Positions 1-8,677 of a DNA stretch of 12,732 nucleotides are shown in pieces; position 1 is the first letter of the stretch; every line of letters starts with the position of its first letter. Source of the stretch: Paludibacteraceae bacterium (lineage in GTDB: Bacteria > Bacteroidota > Bacteroidia > Bacteroidales > Paludibacteraceae); assembly GCA_017960065.1 (NCBI GenBank), contig JAGCZK010000058.1, forward strand, positions 1 through 12,732. Direction: 5' to 3'. The translations under genes and the position numbers were made by a program. The notes beneath the pieces are model-generated. The model did no database searches and was not told where the DNA came from. It worked only from the letters and a program-made list of their open reading frames with translations.

Positions 1-3000
1 CCCGAAGGCGTCTGCACCGAACATGCCGCCGCCGAAAAGATGGAATACGAATTTGAAATCACCGAAAACACCGTTCTGCTCACCTGCCAGTACGCCTGCG
101 CACTGCAAGCGCCCGAAGCCCAGGGCGAAAACCACCGCGGTCCGCGTATCCCCTACTTTTTGATGAGCATCAACATCGTCGATCCGGCCACCGGCGACGT
201 CATTTCCAAAGCCACTTGCGGTGAGTTCATTGCGGACGCCGACTCCACCAAAACCGGCATCATGACCCGCAACACCAACATCTGCCCCCTCGGATCGTTG
301 CAATCGACCACCCGGCAGTCGTACTACGTCTATCGCGACTGGACCACCGAATACATTTACCTGGGCGACTACATCGGACAAACCGCCCGCATCACCCTGA
401 TCACCCACGACTGTCTGCAAGGACTCGGATCGGGCCACCCGAATGCCGGCAGCCACGAGGCCTACGGCTACTTCCGCGGCGAAACCCAGTCGCTGGCGCT
501 GACTCCCTACGCCTGCGGCGATGCCGACGCCACCATCACCGCCCCCGACATGTTCGACTCCTACGAATGGACCCGTAGCGACAATATTCCCATCACCGTC
601 GATCCGGCCACGCCTTACACCGTCACCATTCCGCGGGCCAGCATCACCGAAGGGGTGATTTACCGGTGCAAAGTGACCAAAGGCTGCTTCACCACCACCC
701 TCGAGACCGAGTTGAACCCCGTGGTCATCAAACCCGGCTTCACCTACCAGCAACGCTGCCTGGGCGAAATCGCGTTTACCGACACCACAACCATCGAAAA
801 CGACATCATCACGCTGGCCATTTGGGATTACGGCGACGGCTCCGACCCGGATTACAACCCCAGCACAGAGCACAGCCACACCTACCAGGCCCCTGGCAAC
901 TACACGGTAAAACTCACCTTGCAGTCGAAAACCGGATGCCAGATGGAACGCAACTTTTTGGTCAACGTCAAAGCCTTCCCCGAAATCAGCATCGACGGTA
1001 CCGACCCCTGCTCGGGCGACCTCAACCGGCTGTACCTCATCGGCGCCAGCTCTATGCAGCACTGGACCTGGTACAAGAAAAACATTGCCGTTAGCGGAAG
1101 CGAAGACAAAACCTACCTCGACGACATCATCGTGTCGGACGACGGCCTCACCACCTACCGTGTCGAAGCGACCGACGCCGCCGGGTGCGAGTACCATGCG
1201 AAACTCGACATCACGCCCAAACAACTGCCGTCGGTCTATATCCAAGGCGATGCCCAGGTCTGCTTCGGCGACGCGCTCACCCTTTCGGCCATCACCAACG
1301 CCACCACCTACGACTGGATGGGAGCCAACGCGCACACTCGCGACTTGACCATCACCCCGACCGACACCACCGAATACAAAGTCATCGTCACCGCCAATAA
1401 CGGCTGCAAGGACACCGCCAACTGGGTGGTCAATGTCTTGCAACTGCCCATTTTGTCGATCGAAGGCGAAACCAGTTTCTGCGAAGAATCTTCGACCACC
1501 TGGACCGCCAGCGGCGCCAAAACCTACTATTGGCAAAACGAAAACGGCAGCGCCATTTCGAGCACCGCCAACCTGTTGGTGACCCAATCGGGCCGCTACA
1601 CCGTATTCGGCACCGACGCCAACGGCTGCAAGTCGAGCCTGCCCAAATCGGCGCTGACCATTCCGCGCCCCGAGCTCAGCTACTCGTTCGAAACCGCCTG
1701 TATCGGCGACAACTACCGCATTGTTCTCGACGGTGCCTTCGACTACGAATGGGACGACGGCAGCACCGCGCGTATCCGCACCGACATCGTCGCCCTCAAC
1801 CGTAACCAGCTCTTTACGGTAATCGGCCGCGAAGGCGACTGCGAATCGACCATCGAGGTACGCCTCGACTTTTACACCCTGCCCCGCGTCAGCATCACCG
1901 GCAAGAATGAAATCTGCTACGCCTCGACCGTTGCCGACACCCTGAAAGTCATTGGCGAAAACATCCGCCGCTACCAGTGGCAGCACGGTGCCACCGGACA
2001 GGAAGTCCACGTCCGTCCTTCGGCCACGACCAACTACTCCGTCACGGCCACCGACAATAACGGCTGCCGCAACTCGGCCGAATTTTTGGTGACCGTATTG
2101 CCGCTACCGACCATCACCATCACCTCGCGCGACTCGGTTTGCGTCAACGAAACGGTTGCACTGACCGCCTCGGGCGCCAGCACCTACCTGTGGACCGCGA
2201 GCAACACGACCGGAGCGCAATTCACCAGCGAACCGCTGACCCGCAACACCCGTTTTTACGTCACTGGAACCGACTCGCACGGCTGCACCGGAACGGCCAA
2301 CCGCCAAGTGTTTGTCAAAACAAAGCCCAATATCTCCATCAACGGCAACATGGAGCTGTGCGAAGGCGAAACCTTCCGCATCATCGCCGCATCGACCAAC
2401 GCCACCTCGTTCAGCTGGGAGGAGAACAGCGAGCCCACCGGCCTGACGGCGGCCACCTACACCCATACGGCCGACCACAACATTTCGCTGAGCTTGAGAG
2501 GCTGGCTCAAAGGCTGCCCCTCTGACAGAATCGACACCCTGCTCAAAGTCAAGCGCAATCCGTACGTCTATTACAACGGCCCGACCGAAATCTGTTTGGG
2601 CGACATCGCCACCTTTGTCGCCAAAGGGGCCGACAGTTACGAATGGCTGCACAACGGTTCGACCGACGAGCAGTTGTCGGTATCCCCCATGTCGGTTTCG
2701 ACCTATCGCTACACCTTGCGCGGCACCACCAACGGCTGCTCGTCCGACACGGTCATTTCGCTGAAAGTACAGGCCCTGCCCAACTTTGCCATCGAAGGCG
2801 CTACCGAATACTGCTTGAACGAGCAGATCCGTCTGCAAGCCGTTTCGGACGAAATCTACAGTTACAACTGGAAAGACTACGGTTCGGGAGCCGAATACCA
2901 CGACTATCCGGCCAGCAGCGGCACCTTCAGCTATGAAGTGACGGCCACCGACACCAAGCAGTGCCAAAGCACCAAAAAAGTCAATGTGCGCGTCAAACCC

Positions 3001-6000
3001 CTTCCCGACGTCACCCTGACCGGTATCAACGAGGTCTGCGTCGGAGAAACCTTCCGCATCACGGCCAACAACGCCCAAACCTACACCTGGCACAACGGCA
3101 GCACGGCCGAGAGCCTGTCGTTTGTCGCCACCAAAGACAGTTTGGTATCGGTAACCGGCTGTTCGAACGGATGTTGCGCCAAAGACCAGATGCAGCTGAC
3201 CGCCAAGCAGAACCCGCAAGTCACCATTAACGGCAAGGAGCGCATCTGCTCGGGCGATTTGGTCACCCTTACCGCCAGCGGCCTGGGCAACCTGCTGTAC
3301 AACTGGTCGCACGGCCCTACCAACGCATCGATTACCGAGGCGCTCTTTAGCGACAACACCTACCGGGTGACGGCCACGGCCGAAAACGGCTGCACCGGCA
3401 CCGACCAGTTCACCGTCAGAGTCGATACCCTTCCGACGATCCGCATCAACGGCCCGGGCTCGATGTGTTACGGTGAGAACGCCACCTGGCAGGCAACAGG
3501 CGCCCAATCCTACACCTGGGAGCGCGGCAGCAACCAAGAGTTTTCGGGCGACAGCTACTACATCAGCACCGGCGTCACCAACACCTACACCGTATTGGGT
3601 GTGGACGGAAACGGTTGTCAGAACACCGCACAAAAAACCATGGTGGTGATTCCGCTGCCCAACCTGACCTACTCGGGCAACACCATCATGTGCAAAGGCG
3701 ACACCTTCCACATTGCCGTGCAGGGTGCCGACACCTACTTGTGGCAAAACCAGTCGGATAGCGCCACCTTTACCTATGTGGCCGCCCGCGACACCCTCTG
3801 CCGCGTGGTCGGTACCAAAAACGGCTGCTCCAACAGCATCGAAATCCAGCTCTACTCGTTGGAAAACCCCTACGTCACCATTACTGGCGAAAAGGCCATC
3901 TGCGCCGGCGACACCACCACGCTCGAAGCCAATGGCGCCGACATCTACCGCTGGTTGGACGAAAGCACCGAAGACTACAACATCGTGACCACCCGCCAGC
4001 CGACCACCTATTCTGTGACCGGATACAACATCTACGCCGATTACGGCGGCAAGCAGTGCAAAGGCGTGGCCCGCTTCGACCTCACTGTACACCCGCTTCC
4101 CGACGTGGTGATTTTAGGCCCGGAATCGGTATGCGAAGGCACGCCCATTGAATTGAGCGCCACGGGCGACCCCGTGGAATCGTACCTGTGGGAAGACCGC
4201 ACCGCCGGCACCACCCACACCATTTACGACGCCACCGTTTTGAGCGGCATCGAAACCGTCCACACCTTTACGGCCACCGGCACCGATTCGCACAACTGCT
4301 CGTTCACCACCGAAAAGAACGTGACCGTTTACGCCTATCCGACGGTTGACTACATCGGCCGGACCGACCTCTGCTACGGCGATTCGATTTTGCTGACCAT
4401 GACCGGCAACTCCGAAAGCTACTATTGGACGCACAACGAATCGACCATCGGCTTTTTGGCCGAATTGGCCGAGAGCAAGACCTCGTATTATGTCGAAGGC
4501 ACGCTCAACGGCTGCACCACCCCGCTGACCATCCCCATCACCATCCGTCCGCTGCCGATTGTCAACATCGAGGGCGAGTCGGAGATTTGTGCGGGCGAAG
4601 ACATCACGCTCACCGCCAGCGGAGCCGCCACCTACCGTTGGAACACCTTCAACTCCGACCAGACGGCCAGCATTACCGTGCGCCCCTACGACCAGCACAC
4701 CACCTACACCGTTCGCGGTTACTCCGAATACGGTTGCCTCACCACCAAGAGCAAAGACGTCACTGTCAACCCGCTGCCCAAAGTCAAGGCCAGCGGCCCG
4801 GTCACCACTTGCTACGGCGATGTGGTCAACGTCGTGGCCGAAGGCAATGCCTACGGGTATTCGTGGGATACGGGCGATGTCGGCGCCGTGATCCAGCCGA
4901 CCATCAACACGGTATCGACCTTTACGGTAACGGCCATCACCGACAAGAACTGTACGGCCACCGATTCGTGGACCGTCAGCCCGGTCGAAGACCCCGAACT
5001 TGATTTCGGCGGAGAAACCTTGGTTTGCGTGGGCGACACCATCCGCCTGATCGGACAGGGCGCCACCACCTATCTCTGGCCCGACGGGTCGATTGGCGCG
5101 CAATACTCGCAAGTGATGGAAGAGACCACCGACATTGTGATGTACGGTACCAAACAAAACTGTACGAAGAGCCTCGTCATCCACATCGAGGCCATGTCGA
5201 AACCCAACCTGATGGTGACCGGCCCCACCGCCGTATGCCGCAACCACGAATTCACCCTGACGGCCGCCGGTGCCAAATCGTTCTCGTGGAACACTGGCGA
5301 ACAGACCGAATCCATGACCACCCACATCAACGTGCCCTCCACCTTTACGGTTACCGGCCGAAGCGGCAGTTGCGTGGCCTCGATGCAGGTTCCCGTCGAA
5401 ATCCTGCCGGCCCCCAAGACGCTGCTGCGGTTTGACGAATTCAGCGTATGCCCCGGTCGCGAAGACTCGGTGATGCTGTCGGTAAGCGGCGCGTCCACAT
5501 ACGAGTGGCGCAGCGTCCCCGAAAGCAACGTCATCGCCTCGAACCAGGCCAACCGCCTGCGCGCCACGGTCAGCGGACCGACTTGGATTTACGTCACCGG
5601 CTACTCCGAATATGGCTGTGAGCAAGCCGACTCGGTCTATATCGGCGAACTGCCCGACCCGGTATTCAGTTTTGAGGTGGACCCCAACTGGATTGAAGAG
5701 GAAAGCTCGACCGTGCGCTTCATGGGTATCTCGCCCGACTTGGGCAGTACCTGGTACTGGGATGCCGGCGACCGCACGCCCGAAGCCATCGGTCAGACCA
5801 TCAGCCACACTTACGAAATGGACAACGTCGATGAGGCCTTCACCGTCAATGTGCTGGCCATCGACAAATACGGATGCCGCTTTACCGGCGAAGCCCCGAT
5901 ATACGCCTGGAAGGAATTTTGGGCGCCCAATGCCTTCACCCCCAACGGCGACGGCACTAACGACACCTTCCGGTTCTTTGGCGGACGCTACGTCACGAGC

Positions 6001-6195
6001 TTTAAGTTTATCATTTACAACCGCTTGGGCGAAATCGTCTATACGGGCGAAAGCATGGAAGACACCTGGGACGGCACCTTCGAAGGCAAGGCCTGTCCGT
6101 GGGGTGTTTACGGATGGGTGGTCCAATACGAATGTGACGCCGAAGGGCTGAAAAAAGAAGGAACGCGCAAAGGACACGTCAACTTGGTACGATAA
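1..6195 (+). CDS. Giant type IX-secreted surface protein: PKD domains, 21 Ig-like repeats, gliding-motility-type C-terminal domain (5'-partial)
   Basis: The frame is open from base 1 with no stop before the ATG at 40, so the gene almost certainly starts upstream; its signal peptide is not visible. At least 2,064 residues are present. Numbering from the ATG at 40, residues 1-160 form a beta-rich domain like those near the N-terminus of large Bacteroidota PKD proteins. One Ig-like unit follows, then a PKD domain (about 228-314, motif WDYGDG and HTYQAPGNYTVKL). Next come 21 tandem Ig-like units (about 315-1874), a second PKD-like domain (about 1875-1959, WYWDAGD and SHTYEM), and a CHU_C / gliding-motility-associated C-terminal domain (1960-2051, APNAFTPNGDGTND, YNRLGEIVY, DTWDGTFEGK). 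In known systems that C-terminal domain directs type IX secretion and attachment to the cell surface, in the manner of SprB. The role is inferred to be adhesin or surface filament; no enzymatic domain is seen. The stop overlaps the next gene, a PorP/SprF-family gene, which supports the export model. Confidence 0.9.
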   Translation, partial: PEGVCTEHAAAEKMEYEFEITENTVLLTCQYACALQAPEAQGENHRGPRIPYFLMSINIVDPATGDVISKATCGEFIADADSTKTGIMTRNTNICPLGSLQSTTRQSYYVYRDWTTEYIYLGDYIGQTARITLITHDCLQGLGSGHPNAGSHEAYGYFRGETQSLALTPYACGDADATITAPDMFDSYEWTRSDNIPITVDPATPYTVTIPRASITEGVIYRCKVTKGCFTTTLETELNPVVIKPGFTYQQRCLGEIAFTDTTTIENDIITLAIWDYGDGSDPDYNPSTEHSHTYQAPGNYTVKLTLQSKTGCQMERNFLVNVKAFPEISIDGTDPCSGDLNRLYLIGASSMQHWTWYKKNIAVSGSEDKTYLDDIIVSDDGLTTYRVEATDAAGCEYHAKLDITPKQLPSVYIQGDAQVCFGDALTLSAITNATTYDWMGANAHTRDLTITPTDTTEYKVIVTANNGCKDTANWVVNVLQLPILSIEGETSFCEESSTTWTASGAKTYYWQNENGSAISSTANLLVTQSGRYTVFGTDANGCKSSLPKSALTIPRPELSYSFETACIGDNYRIVLDGAFDYEWDDGSTARIRTDIVALNRNQLFTVIGREGDCESTIEVRLDFYTLPRVSITGKNEICYASTVADTLKVIGENIRRYQWQHGATGQEVHVRPSATTNYSVTATDNNGCRNSAEFLVTVLPLPTITITSRDSVCVNETVALTASGASTYLWTASNTTGAQFTSEPLTRNTRFYVTGTDSHGCTGTANRQVFVKTKPNISINGNMELCEGETFRIIAASTNATSFSWEENSEPTGLTAATYTHTADHNISLSLRGWLKGCPSDRIDTLLKVKRNPYVYYNGPTEICLGDIATFVAKGADSYEWLHNGSTDEQLSVSPMSVSTYRYTLRGTTNGCSSDTVISLKVQALPNFAIEGATEYCLNEQIRLQAVSDEIYSYNWKDYGSGAEYHDYPASSGTFSYEVTATDTKQCQSTKKVNVRVKPLPDVTLTGINEVCVGETFRITANNAQTYTWHNGSTAESLSFVATKDSLVSVTGCSNGCCAKDQMQLTAKQNPQVTINGKERICSGDLVTLTASGLGNLLYNWSHGPTNASITEALFSDNTYRVTATAENGCTGTDQFTVRVDTLPTIRINGPGSMCYGENATWQATGAQSYTWERGSNQEFSGDSYYISTGVTNTYTVLGVDGNGCQNTAQKTMVVIPLPNLTYSGNTIMCKGDTFHIAVQGADTYLWQNQSDSATFTYVAARDTLCRVVGTKNGCSNSIEIQLYSLENPYVTITGEKAICAGDTTTLEANGADIYRWLDESTEDYNIVTTRQPTTYSVTGYNIYADYGGKQCKGVARFDLTVHPLPDVVILGPESVCEGTPIELSATGDPVESYLWEDRTAGTTHTIYDATVLSGIETVHTFTATGTDSHNCSFTTEKNVTVYAYPTVDYIGRTDLCYGDSILLTMTGNSESYYWTHNESTIGFLAELAESKTSYYVEGTLNGCTTPLTIPITIRPLPIVNIEGESEICAGEDITLTASGAATYRWNTFNSDQTASITVRPYDQHTTYTVRGYSEYGCLTTKSKDVTVNPLPKVKASGPVTTCYGDVVNVVAEGNAYGYSWDTGDVGAVIQPTINTVSTFTVTAITDKNCTATDSWTVSPVEDPELDFGGETLVCVGDTIRLIGQGATTYLWPDGSIGAQYSQVMEETTDIVMYGTKQNCTKSLVIHIEAMSKPNLMVTGPTAVCRNHEFTLTAAGAKSFSWNTGEQTESMTTHINVPSTFTVTGRSGSCVASMQVPVEILPAPKTLLRFDEFSVCPGREDSVMLSVSGASTYEWRSVPESNVIASNQANRLRATVSGPTWIYVTGYSEYGCEQADSVYIGELPDPVFSFEVDPNWIEEESSTVRFMGISPDLGSTWYWDAGDRTPEAIGQTISHTYEMDNVDEAFTVNVLAIDKYGCRFTGEAPIYAWKEFWAPNAFTPNGDGTNDTFRFFGGRYVTSFKFIIYNRLGEIVYTGESMEDTWDGTFEGKACPWGVYGWVVQYECDAEGLKKEGTRKGHVNLVR
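982..5661 (+). repeat. 21 tandem Ig-like units (about 74 aa each) arranged as seven trios
   Basis: The 4,680-base tract encodes 1,560 residues, which divide into 21 units of about 70-82 residues. A typical unit reads I.G...VC.G....L.A.GA..Y.W, then a variable stretch, then TD.NGC and a strand ending in PLP or NP. Each unit has two conserved cysteines, one near its start and one in the NGC motif, that could form a disulfide, and one central tryptophan. Units starting at 982, 1672, 2329, 3007, 3661, 4342 and 4996 share features absent from their neighbours (FRI-like strand after the first Cys; short G..NGC turn). This gives a super-period of three units. The copies differ clearly in sequence, so recent amplification is unlikely. 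Confidence 0.85.
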
Positions 6196-7190
6196 TGCAG
6201 CTGAACAGATACATCAAACGCTTGATTGGATTGGGAATCGGAGCCTTGTGCGCCTTGGGCGTGGCGGCTCAGGACTACACCTTCTCCAACCACAACATCG
6301 TACCGTTCAGCCTCAACCCGGCCGTGGTGGGCGGCGCCTACTCGGTGCGTTTCGGTCTCAACTACCGGCTGCAATGGCCGATGCTGAGCAACCACTACCA
6401 CACCGTGCGCGCCTCGTACGACCAGAACATATACAAGCGCATGTGCTCGGTGGGTGTCGCCTACACCTACGACAACATGGCCGACGGCGCCTTCCAGACC
6501 CACGAAATCGACGCCATTTACGGCCACACCATCCGCCTGACCCGCGACCAGAAACACTTCATGCGGCTAGGCGTGCAGGCCAGTGTCTTCGCCAACTATG
6601 CCGACTACAACAAGATGGTCTTCGGCGACCAGTACATCATGTCCACCGGTTTTGTCATGCCCGAAACCGTCGAATACTTCGAAAGCGACCACCGCACGGT
6701 GTTTGACTTTTCGGCCGGAATCAACTACCTGTGGGAAGGCATCCTCAACGTGGGGTTCGCCGTTTACCACCTGGCAGAGCCCGACTACGGTTTTGTGGAG
6801 GGGGCACAAAAACTTCCCCGCCGCTTTGTGGGCACCGTCCACTTTACGCAAGACCTCAAAAAGAGCCGTGGCCTGATGAGCTACACCAAGTCGGACAGCT
6901 ACTTCTTCGCCAACGCCTCGTACCAGCAGCAGGCCGACTTCAAACTGGCCTACCTCGGGGCAGGTGTCTGCTTCCAGCCCGTCATTCTGGGCGCTTCGCT
7001 CAAGAGCGACTTCACCCAGGTGACCACCGTGTCGTTCACCGCCGGCGCATACTACATGGGGCTGCAGGTCTATTACATTTTCGACCTCTACACCCAAACC
7101 AAGAAAAACGGTTCGTGGTCGAACGAAATCTCGCTCATCTACACCATTCCGACCAAGAAAAAAGACTTGTGTCCGGTCGTTTACTGGTAA
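6195..7190 (+). CDS. PorP/SprF family type IX secretion system outer-membrane protein
   Basis: The 331-residue product starts with a signal peptide (residues 1-25: basic MQLNRYIKR, a hydrophobic core, cleavage about VAA-Q). It continues as an alternating, aromatic-rich beta-barrel-type sequence ending in VVYW. The segment at residues 38-47, FSLNPAVVGG, matches the family's near-N-terminal NPA.AG motif. Length is normal for the family (about 300-340). In Flavobacterium, sprF sits directly downstream of the giant adhesin gene sprB and is needed for its secretion; paralogues are commonly paired with CHU_C-domain proteins. Here the ATG overlaps the upstream TAA (TAATG at 6193-6197), so translation is probably coupled, and the partner is inferred to be the giant repeat protein. 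Family assignment rests on sequence feel and context, not on a search. A hairpin terminator follows directly. Confidence 0.88.
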   Translation: MQLNRYIKRLIGLGIGALCALGVAAQDYTFSNHNIVPFSLNPAVVGGAYSVRFGLNYRLQWPMLSNHYHTVRASYDQNIYKRMCSVGVAYTYDNMADGAFQTHEIDAIYGHTIRLTRDQKHFMRLGVQASVFANYADYNKMVFGDQYIMSTGFVMPETVEYFESDHRTVFDFSAGINYLWEGILNVGFAVYHLAEPDYGFVEGAQKLPRRFVGTVHFTQDLKKSRGLMSYTKSDSYFFANASYQQQADFKLAYLGAGVCFQPVILGASLKSDFTQVTTVSFTAGAYYMGLQVYYIFDLYTQTKKNGSWSNEISLIYTIPTKKKDLCPVVYW

Positions 7191-7193
7191 GCC

Positions 7194-7214
7194 TGCGGGC
7201 CTTCCCGCATTTTT
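7194..7214 (+). terminator. Rho-independent terminator after the PorP/SprF gene
   Basis: A perfect 6-bp stem TGCGGG (7194-7199) / CCCGCA (7204-7209) with loop CCTT is followed by five T residues. It lies 4 bases after the stop and closes the giant-protein/PorP transcription unit. Confidence 0.8.
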
Positions 7215-7235
7215 GCAACAAAAACTTGTCAAATC

Positions 7236-7267
7236 ATTGGTAAAACCCGACGTATTTTGTAACTTTG
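7236..7267 (+). promoter_or_regulatory. Bacteroidota-type promoter for panB
   Basis: TAACTTTG at 7260-7267 matches the -7 consensus TAnnTTTG exactly. ATTG at 7236-7239, 20 bases upstream, is a near match to the -33 TTTG element. The panB ATG lies 21 bases after the -7 box. The box also argues against the in-frame TTG at 7265 as the start, because that codon lies within the promoter. Confidence 0.7.
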
Positions 7268-7288
7268 CGAAGTTCAAAAACGCATAGT

Positions 7289-8110
7289 ATGTCGGTACAA
7301 GCAAAAGACGACCAACGCAAGGTCACGACACGCCGCCTGCTCGAAATGAAGCAGCGCGACGAAAAAATCAGCATGTTGACAGCCTACGACTACTCGATGG
7401 CCTCCATTTTGGATCAGGCCGGGCTGGATGTGATTCTGGTAGGAGACTCCGCCTCCAACGTTATCTGCGGCAACGCCACCACCCTGCCGCTGACACTCGA
7501 CGAAATGATTTTTTTGGCAAAAAACGTCGCTAAGGCCGTCAAACGCGCACTGGTCGTCGTTGACATGCCCTTCGGCACCTGCTCGGGTAACCCGAAACGC
7601 TCGCTCGAAGCCGCCATCCGCATCATGAAGGAAACCGGCGCCGACTCGCTCAAAATCGAAGGCGGCGAGGAACTCATCGAAGACATTTCCAAAATCATCG
7701 CCGCAGGCATCCCCGTCATGGGACACCTCGGCCTGATGCCCCAATCCATCAACAAATACGGCACCTACACCATTCGCGCCAAAGAAGAGGCCGAAGCCAA
7801 CAAGCTCATCAACGATGCCAAACTGCTCGAAAAAGCCGGTTGTTTCGCGCTGGTGCTCGAAAAGATTCCGGCCGACCTGGCCTCCAAAGTGGCACAAATG
7901 GTCAGCATACCGGTGATCGGTATCGGTGCCGGCGGTGGCGTTGACGGACAGGTGCTGGTCATGCACGACATGCTGGGCATCACCCAGGGCTTCTCGCCCC
8001 GTTTCCTACGCCGCTATGCCGACCTCAACGGTGTCATTACCAAAGCCGTCAGCCATTACATCGAAGACGTGAAAAGCAAAGATTTCCCCAACGAGGGAGA
8101 ACAATATTGA
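7289..8110 (+). CDS. panB: 3-methyl-2-oxobutanoate hydroxymethyltransferase (ketopantoate hydroxymethyltransferase)
   Basis: PanB transfers a hydroxymethyl group from 5,10-methylene-tetrahydrofolate to 2-oxoisovalerate, the first committed step of pantothenate and coenzyme A synthesis, in the cytoplasm. The 273-residue protein is of normal family length and matches throughout. The Mg-binding acidic residues are seen as D53 (VGDS), D92 (VDMPFG) and E124 (KIEGG), and the catalytic glutamate as E191 (VLEKIP). GHLGLMPQS (residues 145-153) and the glycine-rich IGIGAGG segment are also present. The ATG at 7289 is chosen because the longer TTG start overlaps the promoter. No panC or panD lies beside it; the gene has its own promoter and a terminator upstream. 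No terminator is seen after its stop, so readthrough into the CAP-domain gene is possible. Confidence 0.97.
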   Translation: MSVQAKDDQRKVTTRRLLEMKQRDEKISMLTAYDYSMASILDQAGLDVILVGDSASNVICGNATTLPLTLDEMIFLAKNVAKAVKRALVVVDMPFGTCSGNPKRSLEAAIRIMKETGADSLKIEGGEELIEDISKIIAAGIPVMGHLGLMPQSINKYGTYTIRAKEEAEANKLINDAKLLEKAGCFALVLEKIPADLASKVAQMVSIPVIGIGAGGGVDGQVLVMHDMLGITQGFSPRFLRRYADLNGVITKAVSHYIEDVKSKDFPNEGEQY

Positions 8111-8120
8111 GAATAATTCC

Positions 8121-8128
8121 TATTTTTG
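8121..8128 (+). promoter_or_regulatory. -7 promoter element upstream of the CAP-domain gene
   Basis: TATTTTTG matches TAnnTTTG exactly, 18 bases before the ATG at 8147. No convincing -33 TTTG is found 19-21 bases upstream, where the end of panB lies, so this may be a weak or regulated promoter. Confidence 0.5.
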
Positions 8129-8146
8129 CGAAAAATCCATAGCCTG

Positions 8147-8656
8147 ATGAAAAAACTGAGTTTGACCGCCTGCCTGCTGCTTTGCCTGTGTAGCGCCTAC
8201 GCCCAAATCGACGAAGGGGCGATCCTCGACCAGCTCAACCAACTCCGCGCCGAAGGCTGCCGCTGCGGCAACAAAGACGTAAAGCCGACCAGCGAACTGC
8301 ATTGGAACGCCGATCTGGCCGACATCGCCAAGGAGTACTCGGAGCACCTGTACGACAACAACCAGGAGTTGGTGGTCGGCCAGTACATGTACCTGAGCCA
8401 CGTCGGGCTCGACGGCAGCTCGCTCGAAGACCGCCTGAAGGACGGTGGCATGAGCATCCGCTTTGCGGTGGAATGCATCGCCTGCATCGAGGGCGACGAA
8501 ATGCTGGCCATCGACCACTGGCTCAACAACCCCGAATCGTGCAACAACCTGATGAACAACGACGTGACCATCGTCGGCGCCGGACGCACGGGCAAATTCT
8601 GGGTGATTATCCTGGCGCAACCCGCCATCAAGAAAGAAAAAGAAGAATACAAATAA
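8147..8656 (+). CDS. Secreted CAP-domain (SCP/YkwD-like) protein
   Basis: The 169-residue product has a signal peptide (MKKLSLTACLLLCLCSAYA, cleaved before Q20) and one CAP domain to the C-terminus. Visible CAP features are ILDQLNQLRAEGCRCG (26-41), LHWNADLADIAKEYSEHL (51-68), SHVGLDGSSLEDRLKDGG (84-101) with cavity His H85, VECIA (108-112) with E109, HWLNNPESCNNLM (124-136) and TGKFWVIIL (148-156). Bacteroidota relatives usually have S.GHC.NIM in the last helix. Here the second cavity histidine appears replaced by S131 while the cysteine is kept (C132), so metal binding may be lost or changed. Extracytoplasmic location is clear; function is unknown. The ATG at 8147 gives a clean signal peptide; the TTG at 8126 lies in the promoter box. 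pgk starts 21 bases downstream. Confidence 0.85.
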   Translation: MKKLSLTACLLLCLCSAYAQIDEGAILDQLNQLRAEGCRCGNKDVKPTSELHWNADLADIAKEYSEHLYDNNQELVVGQYMYLSHVGLDGSSLEDRLKDGGMSIRFAVECIACIEGDEMLAIDHWLNNPESCNNLMNNDVTIVGAGRTGKFWVIILAQPAIKKEKEEYK

Positions 8657-8677
8657 TCCAGTTAAAACCTAACAATT

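Noticed and set aside
40..42. ATG at 40 as the true start of the giant gene
   Set aside because: The frame is open to base 1 with domain-like sequence, and no signal peptide follows this ATG although the protein must be exported.
2104..4092. 662-codon open frame on the minus strand, opposite the giant repeat gene
   Set aside because: It is codon-aligned antisense to the sense gene. Minus-strand stops would need sense TTA, CTA or TCA codons, which this genome avoids. The translation is low-complexity Val/Gly/Ala/Asp-rich and resembles no known family.
982..5661. Recent tandem duplication or assembly artefact in the repeat tract
   Set aside because: The units are clearly diverged from each other at protein and DNA level by eye, and the frame is intact throughout.
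4114..6177. 687-codon open frame on the minus strand, opposite the rest of the giant gene
   Set aside because: Same cause: avoidance of TTA, CTA and TCA in the repeated sense frame. No start context, promoter or recognisable domain.
7265..7288. TTG as the start of panB (and likewise TTG 8126 for the CAP gene and TTG 10014 for the DUF2461 gene)
   Set aside because: In all three cases the TTG is part of a TAnnTTTG promoter box, so it would lie at or before the transcript start. The downstream ATGs at 7289, 8147 and 10029 fit the families.
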